The translations under genes were made by a program, and so were the position numbers. From Proteles cristata cristata (taxonomy: Eukaryota > Chordata > Mammalia > Carnivora > Hyaenidae), in the NCBI GenBank assembly GCA_017311185.1, contig JAESUZ010003884.1:165001-229000 (forward strand): a stretch of 64,000 bases of DNA, written 5' to 3'. Of the stretch, positions 45,451-56,231 are shown in pieces. How positions within the stretch are numbered: position 1 is the first letter of the stretch; every line of letters begins with the position of its first letter. The notes under the pieces were generated by a model, which made no database searches, was not told the origin of the DNA, and saw only the letters and a program-made list of their open reading frames with translations.

Positions 45451-47089
45451 GTTTCCTCCCTCCCTGAAGGACAGGGATCTGCCCAGTATTTATTCATTGT
45501 TTATGAATTGACATTTTGGGGACTCTGATGTGTTTCAGTTAGATCCCTTTGGGAGGGATGCCCAAGCCCTTTCTTCATCACTTCTTAGCGGTCATTTTGC
45601 TTCTCGGGTTCTTGTCTCTAAATCGGTGATCAGAGCTCTACCGATTTCAGGACTGGCAGTCAGGACGGGATGTGATGATGCTTTCAAAGAGCTTAGTCTT
45701 TGGGCCTGGCACACGGTAAACTCTCAACGGCCACAAACATTGCTGTAATTTACCCCTGTTCGCTCAAGGATTCAGTAGCTCCGGGCTCCACAGTTCCACA
45801 GCTCCGTCCTAGGGCTTTCTCTTTCTTCTCAAGGATTTCCCTTGTTGCAGATCAAGCTTAGATATTTGAGGTGGTCCCTGGGAGTTGAAAAGGGGAATTG
45901 TGAACCCCAAGAACCCCATCCCATTTGCGGCAAAGTGGTCATAATTTGGAAAACTTGAAAATTGGGAGATGGCACATGAAATCCATAGATTCTAGTGTCT
46001 CTTTAACATCTGCAATATTCACCTCATGGGACTATGCTTCCTCCAGACCTGCCGGGTTAGAATCAGCCGTAGTTTCCTACCTGACCCGGGGCACACTTTC
46101 TCCAGGTCCCCGACCCCTCCAGCCTGGTCACTTTCTCTCCCATTCAACACGGTTGGTCCCTGTGGTCAGTGAGCCTGCATTCCTTCCTCTTCCTAACTGA
46201 AAAGACCTTCCTTTCGTGGAGGCCATGAGCTGGGGTTTTGCTGTCATAGATTTTAGCTTTTGACTTTTTTCAGAAAATTTGGAATTTCTTCTTGCTTGTC
46301 AGAGAAACTTTTTTTTTTCTCCCCCTGCAGCAGGTTTCTTTTTGTACTCTCCAAGAACAGCTTGCTGGCTTGCAAAAAAGAAGAAGCAGGGTTCTTTGGG
46401 GAGCTGTCAGAAAGAGCAGATGCAGCCTCAGCATGGCGCTCCTGATCCCCGCAAGTGGCACATAACGCTTTATTTGTAAAGAGAAGGGCAGAGAACTTCT
46501 CTTCTCCCCACGTCTCGATTTGCATTTTATTAGGCACCCAGTAGGATGGTTTGCACATCACCATCTTCCCTCACAGATCTCTCTATCAACCCCCAATCTA
46601 CCAGAGGGCAAAACACAGGGATGTAAAAAAAAAAAAAGAAAAAAAAGAAAAAAAAACCCACCCAGGACGGTGTTAAAAGGAATCAGAAAAATGCAGCTCA
46701 CAACTGTGACTTTTTATCCTTCTTCAAAAAGTGCCTTTTGTTTATAAGATTTCCGCGGGAGATCAGTGGCCTCTGCCCAGAAACATAGAGGAGCGTAAGG
46801 TTAGGCAGAGGAAGGCTGTCGTAGGGCAGAGAGACGGGGTTCTGCGATTAGCACCTCCATTTGCTGGCTGTGCGTTCTGGCATAAACCACATCACGCGGC
46901 AGCCTCAGTTTCCCAAGGGCCTCTCTCATTGCACTGCCCTGGATGCAGTGGAGGAGCACGTGTACCTTCCCTGCCCTCCTCCTTCCTGCTGTCCCTCCTC
47001 CCCTTCAACTCTGCACTTCCCCTCCTCCAGGGTTTCCGTATGGTTTCCGTATTCACTTCTGCTTAAGTCGGATCTTCCGAAGAAGAGCT
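45451..47089. other. non-repetitive DNA with A-rich tract
   Basis: No repeat recognised except an A/G-rich run at 46626-46657. An acceptor-like tttttttttctccccctgcag lies at about 46310-46330. Downstream frames are short and unrecognised. Overlapping frames at 46731-47097 arise from CT-rich sequence (46965-47030). Confidence 0.4.
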
Positions 47090-47400
47090 TGGCTTGACTT
47101 CTTAACTCAGTGGATGCGATTATTTTAATCATTATAATGGAATCCTGCTCTTGAAACAAGGGGAAAGAAAGAAACATTCCTCCCCAGGATTTTATTAAAT
47201 AGAAGGTGGGAAGCTACTACAGACAATTACGATTACCTTCAACTGGGAGCGTGACCTGGAGAATAGTTTGACGCGTGGAAGAAAGACCAAGCGAGTTGTG
47301 TTTGGATCGGTTTATCTTCAAAATACATTGTGTAAAGCGGAGAAATGGTTTATGTGCAACTTCCTTTGTTCTTAGAGCAGCGTGGCACCTGGCCATTCTG
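47090..47400. promoter_or_regulatory. candidate conserved enhancer-like element
   Basis: Non-repetitive. Has gcgattattttaatcattataatgg (core gattattttaatc, 47117), acaattacgattacc (47223), retained CpGs (gacgcgtgg, aagcgag, ggatcgg, agcgg) and GATTA-type repeats. The suggestion rests on this texture only. Confidence 0.27.
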
Positions 47401-47443
47401 CAGTTAGTTGAGCCTATCTTTGGTGTAACAATTTAGATTTTAT

Positions 47444-47658
47444 TTTATTTATTTATTTAAATTTTGCTTAAAACTTTATTTTTGAGAGAGAAGGGGGGGA
47501 GGGAAGGACCGAGAGAGAGGGAGACACAGAATCCGAAGCAGGCTCCAGGCTCTGAGCTGTCACCACAGAGCCCGACACGGGGCTCAAACCCACGAACTGT
47601 GAGATCATGACCTGAGCTGTAGTAGGACGCTTAACCGACTGAGCCCCCCAGACGCCCC
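47444..47658 (-). mobile_element. carnivore tRNA-SINE
   Basis: Target duplication acaatttagattttat (47428-47443) and acaatttggattttat (47659-47674), one mismatch. Near-consensus body with gctcaaacccacgaac. Tail (TTTA)n-rich. Confidence 0.98.
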
Positions 47659-47674
47659 ACAATTTGGATTTTAT

Positions 47675-48059
47675 AAAAGTAAACCTGTCAGCTCATTCCT
47701 GAGGCGATTGGGGGGTACAACTGAAGTTTGGCATCAGTGTTAACTTGAAGTATAATAAAAGTATTTCATGAAGTTTAGTTTTCTTGGTTTTATTTTCAAA
47801 GGTGCATAGGGTATGGCTTTGTTCAAGTTCTTTCACTTTTCCAGGATATTGAGAAGGGATTGGACTGTTCAGATGCTCATAGCCTCTCACCTGCTGCATG
47901 GTGAAGTTAGATATTCCATATCTCTGGAAGGTTGAAGTCAGGGATCTCTTCCAGGCCTATGGCTCAATGAGGCACCACAGGATTCATTCTATAGGCTGGT
48001 GAAATTCATATCTCTTGTCTTTGTATTTCTTATACCCCTTCCCATGGAACAAAGATCGT
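47675..48059. other. unassigned stretch
   Basis: No gene or repeat recognised. Confidence 0.4.
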
Positions 48060-48299
48060 CTCCTGTGCAGTGATTTCCTCTGTTACAACAGAGGAACATC
48101 CTAACAATATGTGAAGAGCTTCATTTCAGCACTTAATACACTTCGCCATAATTATCTGTGTATGTATGTGTTGTCTCTCAATTTCCTGATGACAAATATC
48201 AAGTCGCAGTCATACTTTTATTCCTGACGCTCACCATACTAGGCAAGTACTTGGTAGGAGGCAAACCCAATGCTGGTTGAATGAAAGAGAATGAGTGAA
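48060..48299 (+). mobile_element. L2 3' end
   Basis: 'cttcgccataattatctgtg', 'gttgtctctcaatttcctga' and 'tgctggttgaatgaaagaga' follow the L2 3' end (family: attatctg..., ...tgttgaatgaatga). The element ends at about 48295. Confidence 0.65.
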
Positions 48300-48448
48300 C
48301 ATGCCCTTTGCTGCAGTTGTAAGTTGGGCCCACATTTTTTCTTCTTCACACATACGTACACCCACCATAGGAGAAGTTTGGGTAAACAGGGAAAGGTTTC
48401 CGGGAGGGAAGAGACTCATCCATATTCCAGCTCTTTTTTTTTTTTTTC

Positions 48449-48714
48449 AGGGTACTCTAAGCATGTTTATTTTTTTATATTTTTCCTTTCATAGTTTATT
48501 GTCAAGTTGGTTTCCATATAACACCCTGTGCTCATCCCAACAAGTGCCCTCCTCCATGACCATCACCCCCGCCCCCCTTTCCCTCTCCCCTACCTCCATC
48601 AGACCTCAGTTTGTTCTCAGTATTCAAGAGTCTCTCATGGTTTGGCTCCCTCCCTCTCCCCAACTATTTTTCCCCTTCTCCTCCCCCATGGTCCTCCGTT
48701 AAGTTTCTCCTAAT
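48449..48714 (-). other. L1 3'UTR
   Basis: Pyrimidine-rich on + (purine-rich in the L1 sense), e.g. ccccgccccccctttccctc at 48569-48588. The opposite strand is therefore G-rich, as in many L1 3'UTRs. The region shares text with 41880-42060. Confidence 0.75.
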
Positions 48715-51700
48715 CTACCTATAAGTGAAAACATATGGTATCTGTCCTTCTCTGCCTGACTTATTTCACTCAGCATAACAACTTCAAGTTCCATCCATGT
48801 TGCTACACATGGCCAGACTTCATTCTTTCTCAGTGCCATATAGTATTCTATTGTATAGATAAACCACATCTTGATCCATTCATCAGTTGGTGGACATCTT
48901 AGACTCTTTCCATGATTTTGCTATTGGTGAGAGTGCTGCTATGAACATTGGGGTCCATGTGCCCCTATGCATCAGCACTCCTGTATCTTTTGGGTAAATT
49001 CCTAGCAGTGCTATTGCTGGGTCATAGGGGAGTTTGTTAATTTTTTTTTAAATATTTTTTTATTATTTATTTCTAGGAGAGAGAGAGACAGCGTGAGCAG
49101 GGGAGGGTCAGAGAGAGAGGGAGTCACAGACTGAAACAGGCTCCAGGCTCTGAGCTGGCAGTCAGCACAGAGCCCGACGCGGGGCTCGAACCCACGAACC
49201 GCGAGATCATGACCCAAGCGAAAGTCGGACGCTTAACCGACTAAGCCACCCAGGCGCCCCAGTTTGTTAATTTTTTGAGGAACCTCCACACTGTTTACCA
49301 GAGGGGCTGCACCAGTTAACATTCTTACCAACAGTGTAGGAGGGTGCCCGTTTCTCCACATCCTCTCCAGCATCTATAGTCTCCTGATTTGTTCATTTTA
49401 GCCATTCTGACGCGTGAGGTGGTATCTCAGATCTTTTGTTTGTCTGATCTGCATTTCCCTGATAGTGAGGGACACTGAGCATCGTTTCATGTATCTGTTG
49501 GCCATCTGGATGTCCTCTTTGAAGAAGTGTCTGTTTGTGTCTTCTGCCTGTTTTTTCACTGGATTATTTGTTTTTCAGGTGTGGAGTTTGGTGAGTTCCT
49601 TATAGATTTTGGATACTAGCCCTTTATCTGATATGTCACTTGCAACTATCTTTTCCCATTCCGCCAGTTGCCTATTAGTTTTATTGATTGTTTCCCTTGT
49701 TGTGTACAAGCTTTTGATCTTGATGAGGTCCCAATCGTTCATTTTTGCTCTTGATTCCTTTGCCTTTGGAGATGTGTCAAGTCAGAAATTGCTGTGGTTG
49801 AGGTCAGGGAGGTTGTTTCCTGCTTTCTCCTCTAGGATTTTGATGGTTTCCTGTCTCATATTCAGGTCCTTTATCCATTTTGAGGTTCTTTTTGTGTATG
49901 GTGTGAGAAAGTGATCTAGTTTCATTGTTCTGCATGTTACTGCATGTCCGGTTCTTCCAGCATCACCTATTAAAAAGGCTGTCTTTTTTCCATTGGATAC
50001 TCTTTCCTGCTTAGGTCAAATGCCATACATTTGTGGGTCTAATCCTGAGTTCTCTATTCTATTCCATTGGTCTATGTGTCTGTTTTTGTGCCAATACCAT
50101 ACTGTCTTGATGATTATAGCTTTGTAGTAGAGGCTAAAGTCTGGGATTGTGATGCCTCCTGTTTTGGTTTTCTTCTTCAATATTACTTTGGCTATTCAGG
50201 GTCTTTTGTGGTTCTATACAAATTTTAGGATAGTTTGTTCTAGCTTTGAGAAGAATGCTGGTGCAATTTTGATTGGGATTGTATTGAATGTGTAGATTGC
50301 TCTGGGTAGTAATGACATTTTAACTATATTTATTCTTCTAATCCATGAGTATGGAATGTTTTTCCATTTCTTTGTGTCTTCTTCAATTTCCTTTAAAAGT
50401 TTTCTATAGTTTTCATCATACAGATGTCTCATATCTTTTTGGTTAGGTTTATTCCTAAGTATTTTATGGTTTTTTAATGCGATTGTGAATGAGATCAGTT
50501 TCTTGATGTCTTTTTCTGTTGCTTCATTATTGGTGTATAAAAATGCAACCAATTTCTGTACATTGATTTTGTACCCTGCAACTTTGCTGAATTCATGGAT
50601 CAGTTCTGGTAGGCTTCAGGTGGAGACTGTCAAGCTTTCTATGTAGAGTATCATGTTGTCTGCAAAAAGTGAAAGTTTGACTTCTTTTTTGCCAATTCTG
50701 ATGCCTTTTATTTCCTTTTGTTATCTGATGGCTGATGCTAGGACTCCCAGCATTATGTTAAACAACAGTGGTGAGAAGGGACATCCCTGTCGTGTTCCTA
50801 ATTTCAGGGGGAAAGCTCTGTTTTTCCCCATTGAGGATTATGTTAGCTGAGGGTTTCTCATAGATGGCTTTTATGATGTTTAAGTAAGTTCCTTCTATCC
50901 CGACTTTCTTGAGAGTCTTTATTAAGAAGGGATGCTGTATTTTTTCAAATGCTTTTTCTGCATCTATCGACGGGATCATATGGTTTTTATCTTTTCTTTT
51001 GTTAATGTGATGTATCACATTGATTGATTTGCGGATATTGAACCATCCCTGTAACCCAGGAATGAATCCCACTTGATCATGGTGGATAATTCTTTTTATG
51101 TGCTGCTGAGTTCGATTTGCGAGTATCTTGTTGAGGATTTTTGCATTCACATTCATCAAGGATATTGGCCTATAGTTCTCTATTTTTGATGGGTCTCTGT
51201 CTGGTTTTGGGATCAAAGTGATGCTGGCTTTGTAGAATGAGTCTGGAAGTTTTCATTCCATTTCTATTTTTGGAATAGCTTGAGAAGAATAGGTATTAAC
51301 TCTGATTTAAATGTCTGGTAGAATTCCCCAGGAAAGCCATCTGGCCCAGGGCTCTCATTTGTTGGGAGATTTTTGGTAACTGATTCCATTTCTTCACTAG
51401 TTATGCGTCTGTTCAGATTTTCTATCTCTTCCCATGTAAATATTGGCAGTGTGTGTGTGTTAAGGAATTTGTCCATTTCTTCTAAGTTGTCCGGTTTGTT
51501 TTCATATAATTTTGCATAGTACTCCTTGATAATTGCTTGTATTTCTGAGGGATTGGTTGTAATAATTCCATTTTCATTCATGAATTTGTCTATTTGGGTG
51601 CTCTGTCTTTTCTTTTTGAGAAGCCTGGCTAGAGGTTTGTCAATTTTGTTTATTTTTTCAAAAAACCAACTCTTGGTTTCATTGATCTGTTCAACTGCTT

Positions 51701-52754
51701 TTTGGATTCTATATTGTTTATTTCTGCCCTTGTTTTTATTATTTCTCTTCTTATACTGGGTTTAGGGTGCTCTTGTTGCTCTCCTTCTGGTTCCTTTAGG
51801 TGTGCTATTTGATTTTGTATTTGTGCTTTTTCTAATTCTTGAAATAGGCCTGGAGTGCAATATACTTTCCTCTTAAGACTGCCTTTGCCACATCCCATAG
51901 AGTTTGGATGGTTGTATTTTCATTTTCATTGGTTTCCATATATTTTTTAATTTCTTCTCTAATTGCCTGATTGGCCCATTCATTCTTTATTAGGGTGTTC
52001 TTTAACCTCCATGTTTTTGGAGGTTTTCCAGACTTCTTCCTGTGATTGATTTCAAGTTTCATAGCATTGTGATCTGAAAGTGTACATGATATCAATTCTT
52101 TTATGTTTATTGAGGGCTGCTTTATGACCCAGTATGTGATCTATCTTGGAGAATGTGCCATGGGCACTTGAGAAGACAGTAAATTTCATGGCTTCAGGAT
52201 GTAGAGTTCTAAATACATCTGTCAAATCCATTTGGTCCAATGTGTCATTCAAGTCCATTGTTTCTTTAGTGATTTTCTGTCTGGTTGATCTATCCATTGC
52301 TGTAAGTGGAGTATTAAAGTCCCCTGCTATTAGCACATTCTTATCCATAAGATTGTTTCTGTTTGTGATGAATTGTTTTATATATTTGGGTGCTTCCGTA
52401 TTCAGTGCATAGACATTTATAATTGTTAGCTCACCCTGATGGATAGACCCTGTCATTATTATATAATTCCCTTCTTCATCCCTTGTTACTGCCTTTACTT
52501 TAAAGTCCAGTTTGTCTGATATAAGTATGGCTACTCTGGCTTTCTTTTGACTTCCAGTAGCATGATAGATACTTCTCCATCCCCTTACTTTCATTTCGAA
52601 GGTGTCCTCAGGTCTAAAATGAGTCTCTTCTAGACAGCAAATAGATGGATTTTGTTTCGTTTTTTAATCCACTCTGCTACCCTATGTCTTTTGATTGGAG
52701 CACTTAGTCCATTTACATTCAGTGTTATTATTGAAATTATGGGTTTAGAGTCAT
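48715..52754 (-). pseudogene. L1 ORF2 (endonuclease / reverse transcriptase), broken
   Basis: Start ATG at 52754-52752, then a stop within six codons and frameshifts. The endonuclease piece is open from 52594 to 52052 (180 residues) with GDFNTPL and the catalytic-histidine region SSAHGTFSKIDHI. Next pieces: 51898-51650, 51581-51264 ([12 protein letters not shown], start of RT), 51216-50758 (NYRPISLMN, then DAEKAF, RT palm) and 50552-50214 (NYRKLLKEIEEDTKKWKNIP, C-terminal). The RT catalytic FADD reads FADN at 50655-50666, so the second metal-binding Asp is lost. A SINE splits the 3' end. Inactive. Confidence 0.92.
49047..49260 (-). mobile_element. carnivore tRNA-SINE, variant subfamily, inside L1 ORF2
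   Basis: Perfect 16-base target duplication agtttgttaatttttt at 49031-49046 and 49261-49276. In the SINE sense it reads 'ggcttagtcggttaagcgtc', 'gactttcgcttgggtc', 'gctgactgccagctcagag', 'cagtctgtgactccctc' and tail 'ctagaaataaat', the same variant words as at 1246 and 16964. Younger than the L1 it entered. Confidence 0.98.
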
Positions 52755-52873
52755 TATGTTTTTTGTAGGATTCATGCATATAGTGGTGTCTCTGGTACCT
52801 TGTGTTCCTTGCAACATTTCCCTCATAGAGTCCCCCTCAGGATTTCTTGTAGGGCTGGTTTAGCAGTGATGAA

Positions 52874-53740
52874 TTATTTCAATTTTTGTTTATTTGGGAA
52901 GATTTTTGTCTCTCCTTCTATTCTGAATGACAGGCTTGCTGGATAGAGGATTCTTGGCTGCATATTTTTTCTGTTCATCACATTGATGATCCCCTGCCAT
53001 TCCTTTCTGGCCTGCCAAGTTTCAGTAGATAGGTCTGTCACCACTCTGATAGGTCCCCCTTTGTATGTTAGGGCCCTTTTATCCCTATCTGCTTTCAGAA
53101 TTCTCTCCTTGTCCTTATATTTTGCCAGTTTCTCCATGATATGTCATGTAGAAGATCGATTTAAGTTACATCTGAGGGGAGTTCTCTGTGCCTCTTGGAT
53201 TTCACTGTCTGTTTCCTTCCCCAGATTGGGTAAGTTCTCAGCTATAATTTGTTCAACTGCTCCTTCAGTGCCTTTCCCTCTCTCTTCCTCTTCTGGAATT
53301 CCTATGATATGGATATTGTTCCATTTGATTGTATCACTCAGTTCTCAAAGTTTCTTTTCATGCTCCTGGATCAGGTTATCTCTCTTTTCTCAGCTTCTTT
53401 TTCTATAATGTGTCTTCTCATCCACGTATTCTCCTCTCTGCCTCTTCAATCTATGCATTGGATGCCTTCATTTTATTATGCATCTCATTTATAGCACTTT
53501 TTAATTCATCACAACTATTTTTAAGCTTCATAGTCTTTGTGGCAATAGCTTCTCTGATGTCTTCCATGCCCTTTTCAAGCCCAGTGATTGGTTTTATGAC
53601 TACTCTTCTAAATTCTTGTTCAGTTATGTTGCTTATATTTGTTTTGAGCAGTTCTTTAGCTGTCATTTCTTCTTGGAATTTCTTTAGAGGCGAGTTCTTC
53701 CATTTTGTCATTTTGGCTAGCTTTCTGTCTCTTGTTAGTT
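52874..53740 (-). pseudogene. L1 ORF1 (RNA-binding chaperone), broken
   Basis: The N-terminal piece is open 53711-53451 (86 residues, charged, helix-rich, coiled-coil-like: EEMTAKELLKTNISNITEQE). The C-terminal domain is open 53137-52874 (ARKEWQGIINVMNRKN, PRILYPASLSFRIEGE), the conserved end of L1 ORF1 proteins. The middle (RRM-like) part, 53450-53138, has stops and frame changes. It would normally coat L1 RNA as a trimer; this copy cannot. Confidence 0.88.
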
Positions 53741-54995
53741 TTAAAAGCTTGTTATGTACTCTGCACCTGTGAGTACTGCTGTATTAAAGAAGGCTCATTG
53801 ACTGTCCAGGGCTTGTCCATTCAGGAAATGTTTCTTTTGTTGAGACTTTGGTTATTTTATTTCCCTACTCATAGTGGTATTTGGAACTTGTTTCTTGAGG
53901 TAGCCCTGGAAAAGAATACAGACAGACAAACACACAGGGAACAAAGGCACGCAAACGCACAGACAAATCCAACAAGAAAACTGATAGGGAAAAAGAAAAA
54001 GGAAAAAAGAAAAGAAAAAGAAATAACCTGAAAGACAAAGGATAGTCTAAAAGCATAAAACCAGAATTCCCAGCTACAAATAAAAAGCAGAGTATATGCG
54101 ATGCTGATGGAAGAGCATATACAAGGAGAGAAATGACAGGGTGGGGAGAAAGTGAAATTGGACAATGACCAGGCAGAGAGACTAAGGGGCTTATTTCAGA
54201 GAGAGGCAGAGAGACTAAGGGGCTTATTTCAGAGAGAGAAAGAGGAGAATATGGTAAGAGGTGAGGATAAAGAAACAAAGATAACGTTACTCAGAGAAAC
54301 TATATAGTCTGATTACTCCAGAGAGAGAGAGGTAGAAAGGTGGACGTGTAGAATATACATCTAGAGAATGGATTAAATGTGACTGTTTAAGCAAACCAAT
54401 GCCCAGTCCAGCAGAGGGGGGGGATATGAATGAGACAAGAGAAAATAAATCTGAATAGAAAGAATTGATCTACAATTAATCACAGCAGTGTATCCATGTT
54501 GGTCTTGCCCAGGCTTCTGTGGGTGGGAAAAAAAGCATCCCTCTAGCGGGGATGGGCATGGTTTGGTGTAGGCAGGTCTTTTAGCCTCCACTGCATCCCA
54601 CTGGCCACTCCCTGAGGCCCTGCCCTTGTGGTTGTGGGGAGAAAAATGTGGCGCCCCAGTCCCTTCTGGAACCAAGCGCTGCAAGCCACTCCTTTGGGTC
54701 CGTTCCCCTGTGCTGGGGACGTAGCCAAGGTGGGCCATATTCTATGTCCCAAGCCCCTCCTCATTTCCAGGTCTTAGTCCACGCGCTTTATTGATACCAC
54801 CTGAAATATAATCCCTCAGGCCAGGCTGATTCCCAGCCAGGGATCGAGCCGGGAGAGCAGCAGAGCAGTGTCTCCTGGCACCACCTGGGACAGGGCACCC
54901 AGCCCAACATCAGCACCACAGCTAGAAAGCACTCTCTGACCCGAACCGAGGTTTTTGTCTTCTCCAGGGACAGGAGAAGCAGGGTTGATGCGTAA
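53741..54995 (-). promoter_or_regulatory. L1 5'UTR / internal promoter region (probable)
   Basis: Sequence upstream of ORF1 in L1 sense. It is purine-rich near ORF1 (54000-54330) and GC-richer at 54540-54990 (e.g. aatgtggcgccccagtcc, gatcgagccgggagag), matching the usual build of an L1 5'UTR promoter. Short unrelated frames (54278-53865, 54738-54373) are incidental. The outer limit is not fixed. Confidence 0.6.
54171..54236. repeat. 33-base tandem duplication in L1 5'UTR
   Basis: Two perfect copies, 54171-54203 and 54204-54236, each starting aggcagagagactaagggg and ending tttcagagag. Repeat units in 5'UTRs are common in mammalian L1s. Perfect identity suggests it arose recently or late in the family. 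Confidence 0.95.
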
Positions 54996-56182
54996 AGGGT
55001 CTTACAAACAACAACACAAAACCTTGGCTTTCATTGGTTAGTTTGTTTTAAGCGTGGTCCTGGTGAGAAACAGACTCCACCCCTCACTTATCCCAATCTT
55101 TCCTAAGGTGAAGGTTACGGTGGAGATGCTTTATCTTTACCACTAATACACCTGTCCGATGCCTGGTCTTTACCTTCTATACTCTTGATACTATAGTTGT
55201 CCATTATTGTAGAGAAACCTTCTCTTGCAACAAGAGCAAGAATTGCATACATCTAGAAAAAGCCTAGACAGAATGTCAGGTCTCAGGTCTGGTCAGTTTT
55301 CAGGCAGGGCTAACCAGCTCCTGGCAAAGGGAAATCCTTCCTAGAAACTGTAGGTGAGCAAGGTGAGCGGAGTCTCTGAAGGAGTGATTCTGAAGTGCAC
55401 TCACTGGGCTGAAACTGGGAACCTATGGGCTACCCACTCAGCTCCCACAGTGAATGTTCCTGGTGGGGTTCTCTGATGAAACGATCTCAGTTCCTGTGGC
55501 CCTTCTGTGCTGACTCTTCTTCTCCGGACCCTGAGACATATCTCTTCTCTTATTTCTTATTTCTTGCCCTGTGTCTAAGCTCTCTTCGACTCAGGGAAAG
55601 CTTTTATTATTGGATGTAGCAAACAAGGCCTTTATTTCTCTCACAGAGCTTTTCCCAAATATTTTTCCAGGCCATCTGATCCCTTCTGAAATTGCCTAAG
55701 GATTGCACCTTCGGGAAGCAAAAAAAAAAAAAAGAAAAGAAAAAAAGAAAAAAAGGAATACTGCCTTTTCTCCCTCTGTTTTCTTCCTGGTTTCACTTCC
55801 CTTTCCTGAGGCAATATGTGTGGAAATGGCCTACCTGACTTAAAGGGGTTGGGAAATGGTGATTGGTGGAGCCTGAAACAGCTGATAGGAAAGAAATAGA
55901 GTTACAGATTGAAAAAGACCATCTTGCCAACTTTGCTGTGCTGTGGCAAATTCTCCCTATAGGTGATAGGAAGCCATGGAAATTTGAGCAACATAACAAT
56001 GCCATCAAAGTTGACCTTTATGACTGGCCTGTTTTATTAACTCATACAGGGAACTACCCTGTTGCCAGTATGGGACTAGGAATTATGTGGGGTAAGATAT
56101 GAATAAAAGACAACACTCATGTCTTCAGAGTGCCTTGAAAACATAATAGAATAAAATATTGTATCCATAAATAAAAGAGACT

Positions 56183-56185
<3 letters not shown>
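54996..56185. other. unassigned stretch, A/G-rich tract at 55.7 kb
   Basis: May contain the outermost L1 5'UTR at its left. An A-rich (AAAAG)n-like run lies at 55722-55757, a possible retroposon tail without a recognised body upstream. A 79-codon frame (55863-56102) is unrecognised. Confidence 0.4.

Positions 56186-56228
<43 letters not shown>
56186..56228. repeat. (AC)n microsatellite
   Basis: About 21 uninterrupted AC units. Perfect purity suggests high length polymorphism. Confidence 0.98.

Positions 56229-56231
<3 letters not shown>

Larger units (their letters stand above)
48434..54995 (-). mobile_element. near-full-length carnivore L1, dead
   Basis: Runs from the poly-A tail (T15 at 48434-48448) through 3'UTR, ORF2 (about 52754-48715), ORF1 (about 53740-52874) and a GC-richer 5' region up to about 55.0 kb. 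About 6.3 kb without the SINE at 49047. Both ORFs are broken. The left flank before the tail is atccatattccagctc. I did not find its duplicate on the right, so the 5' boundary is uncertain and could lie beyond 55.0 kb. The many + strand frames over 49.4-53.8 kb are antisense shadows. Confidence 0.93.

Noticed and set aside
46626..46657. A-rich tract as the tail of a processed pseudogene (also 55722-55757)
   Set aside because: No recognisable retrocopied gene upstream and no flanking duplication seen; probably a simple A/G repeat.
53329..53772. 147- and 141-codon plus-strand frames over 52.1-53.8 kb
   Set aside because: Antisense of L1 ORF1/ORF2, which are on the minus strand and give recognisable proteins.
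55863..56102. 79-codon frame MVEPETADRKEIELQIEKDH...
   Set aside because: Charged start looks protein-like, but no family is recognised, the 3' end runs into AT-rich DNA and no splice or promoter context is visible.
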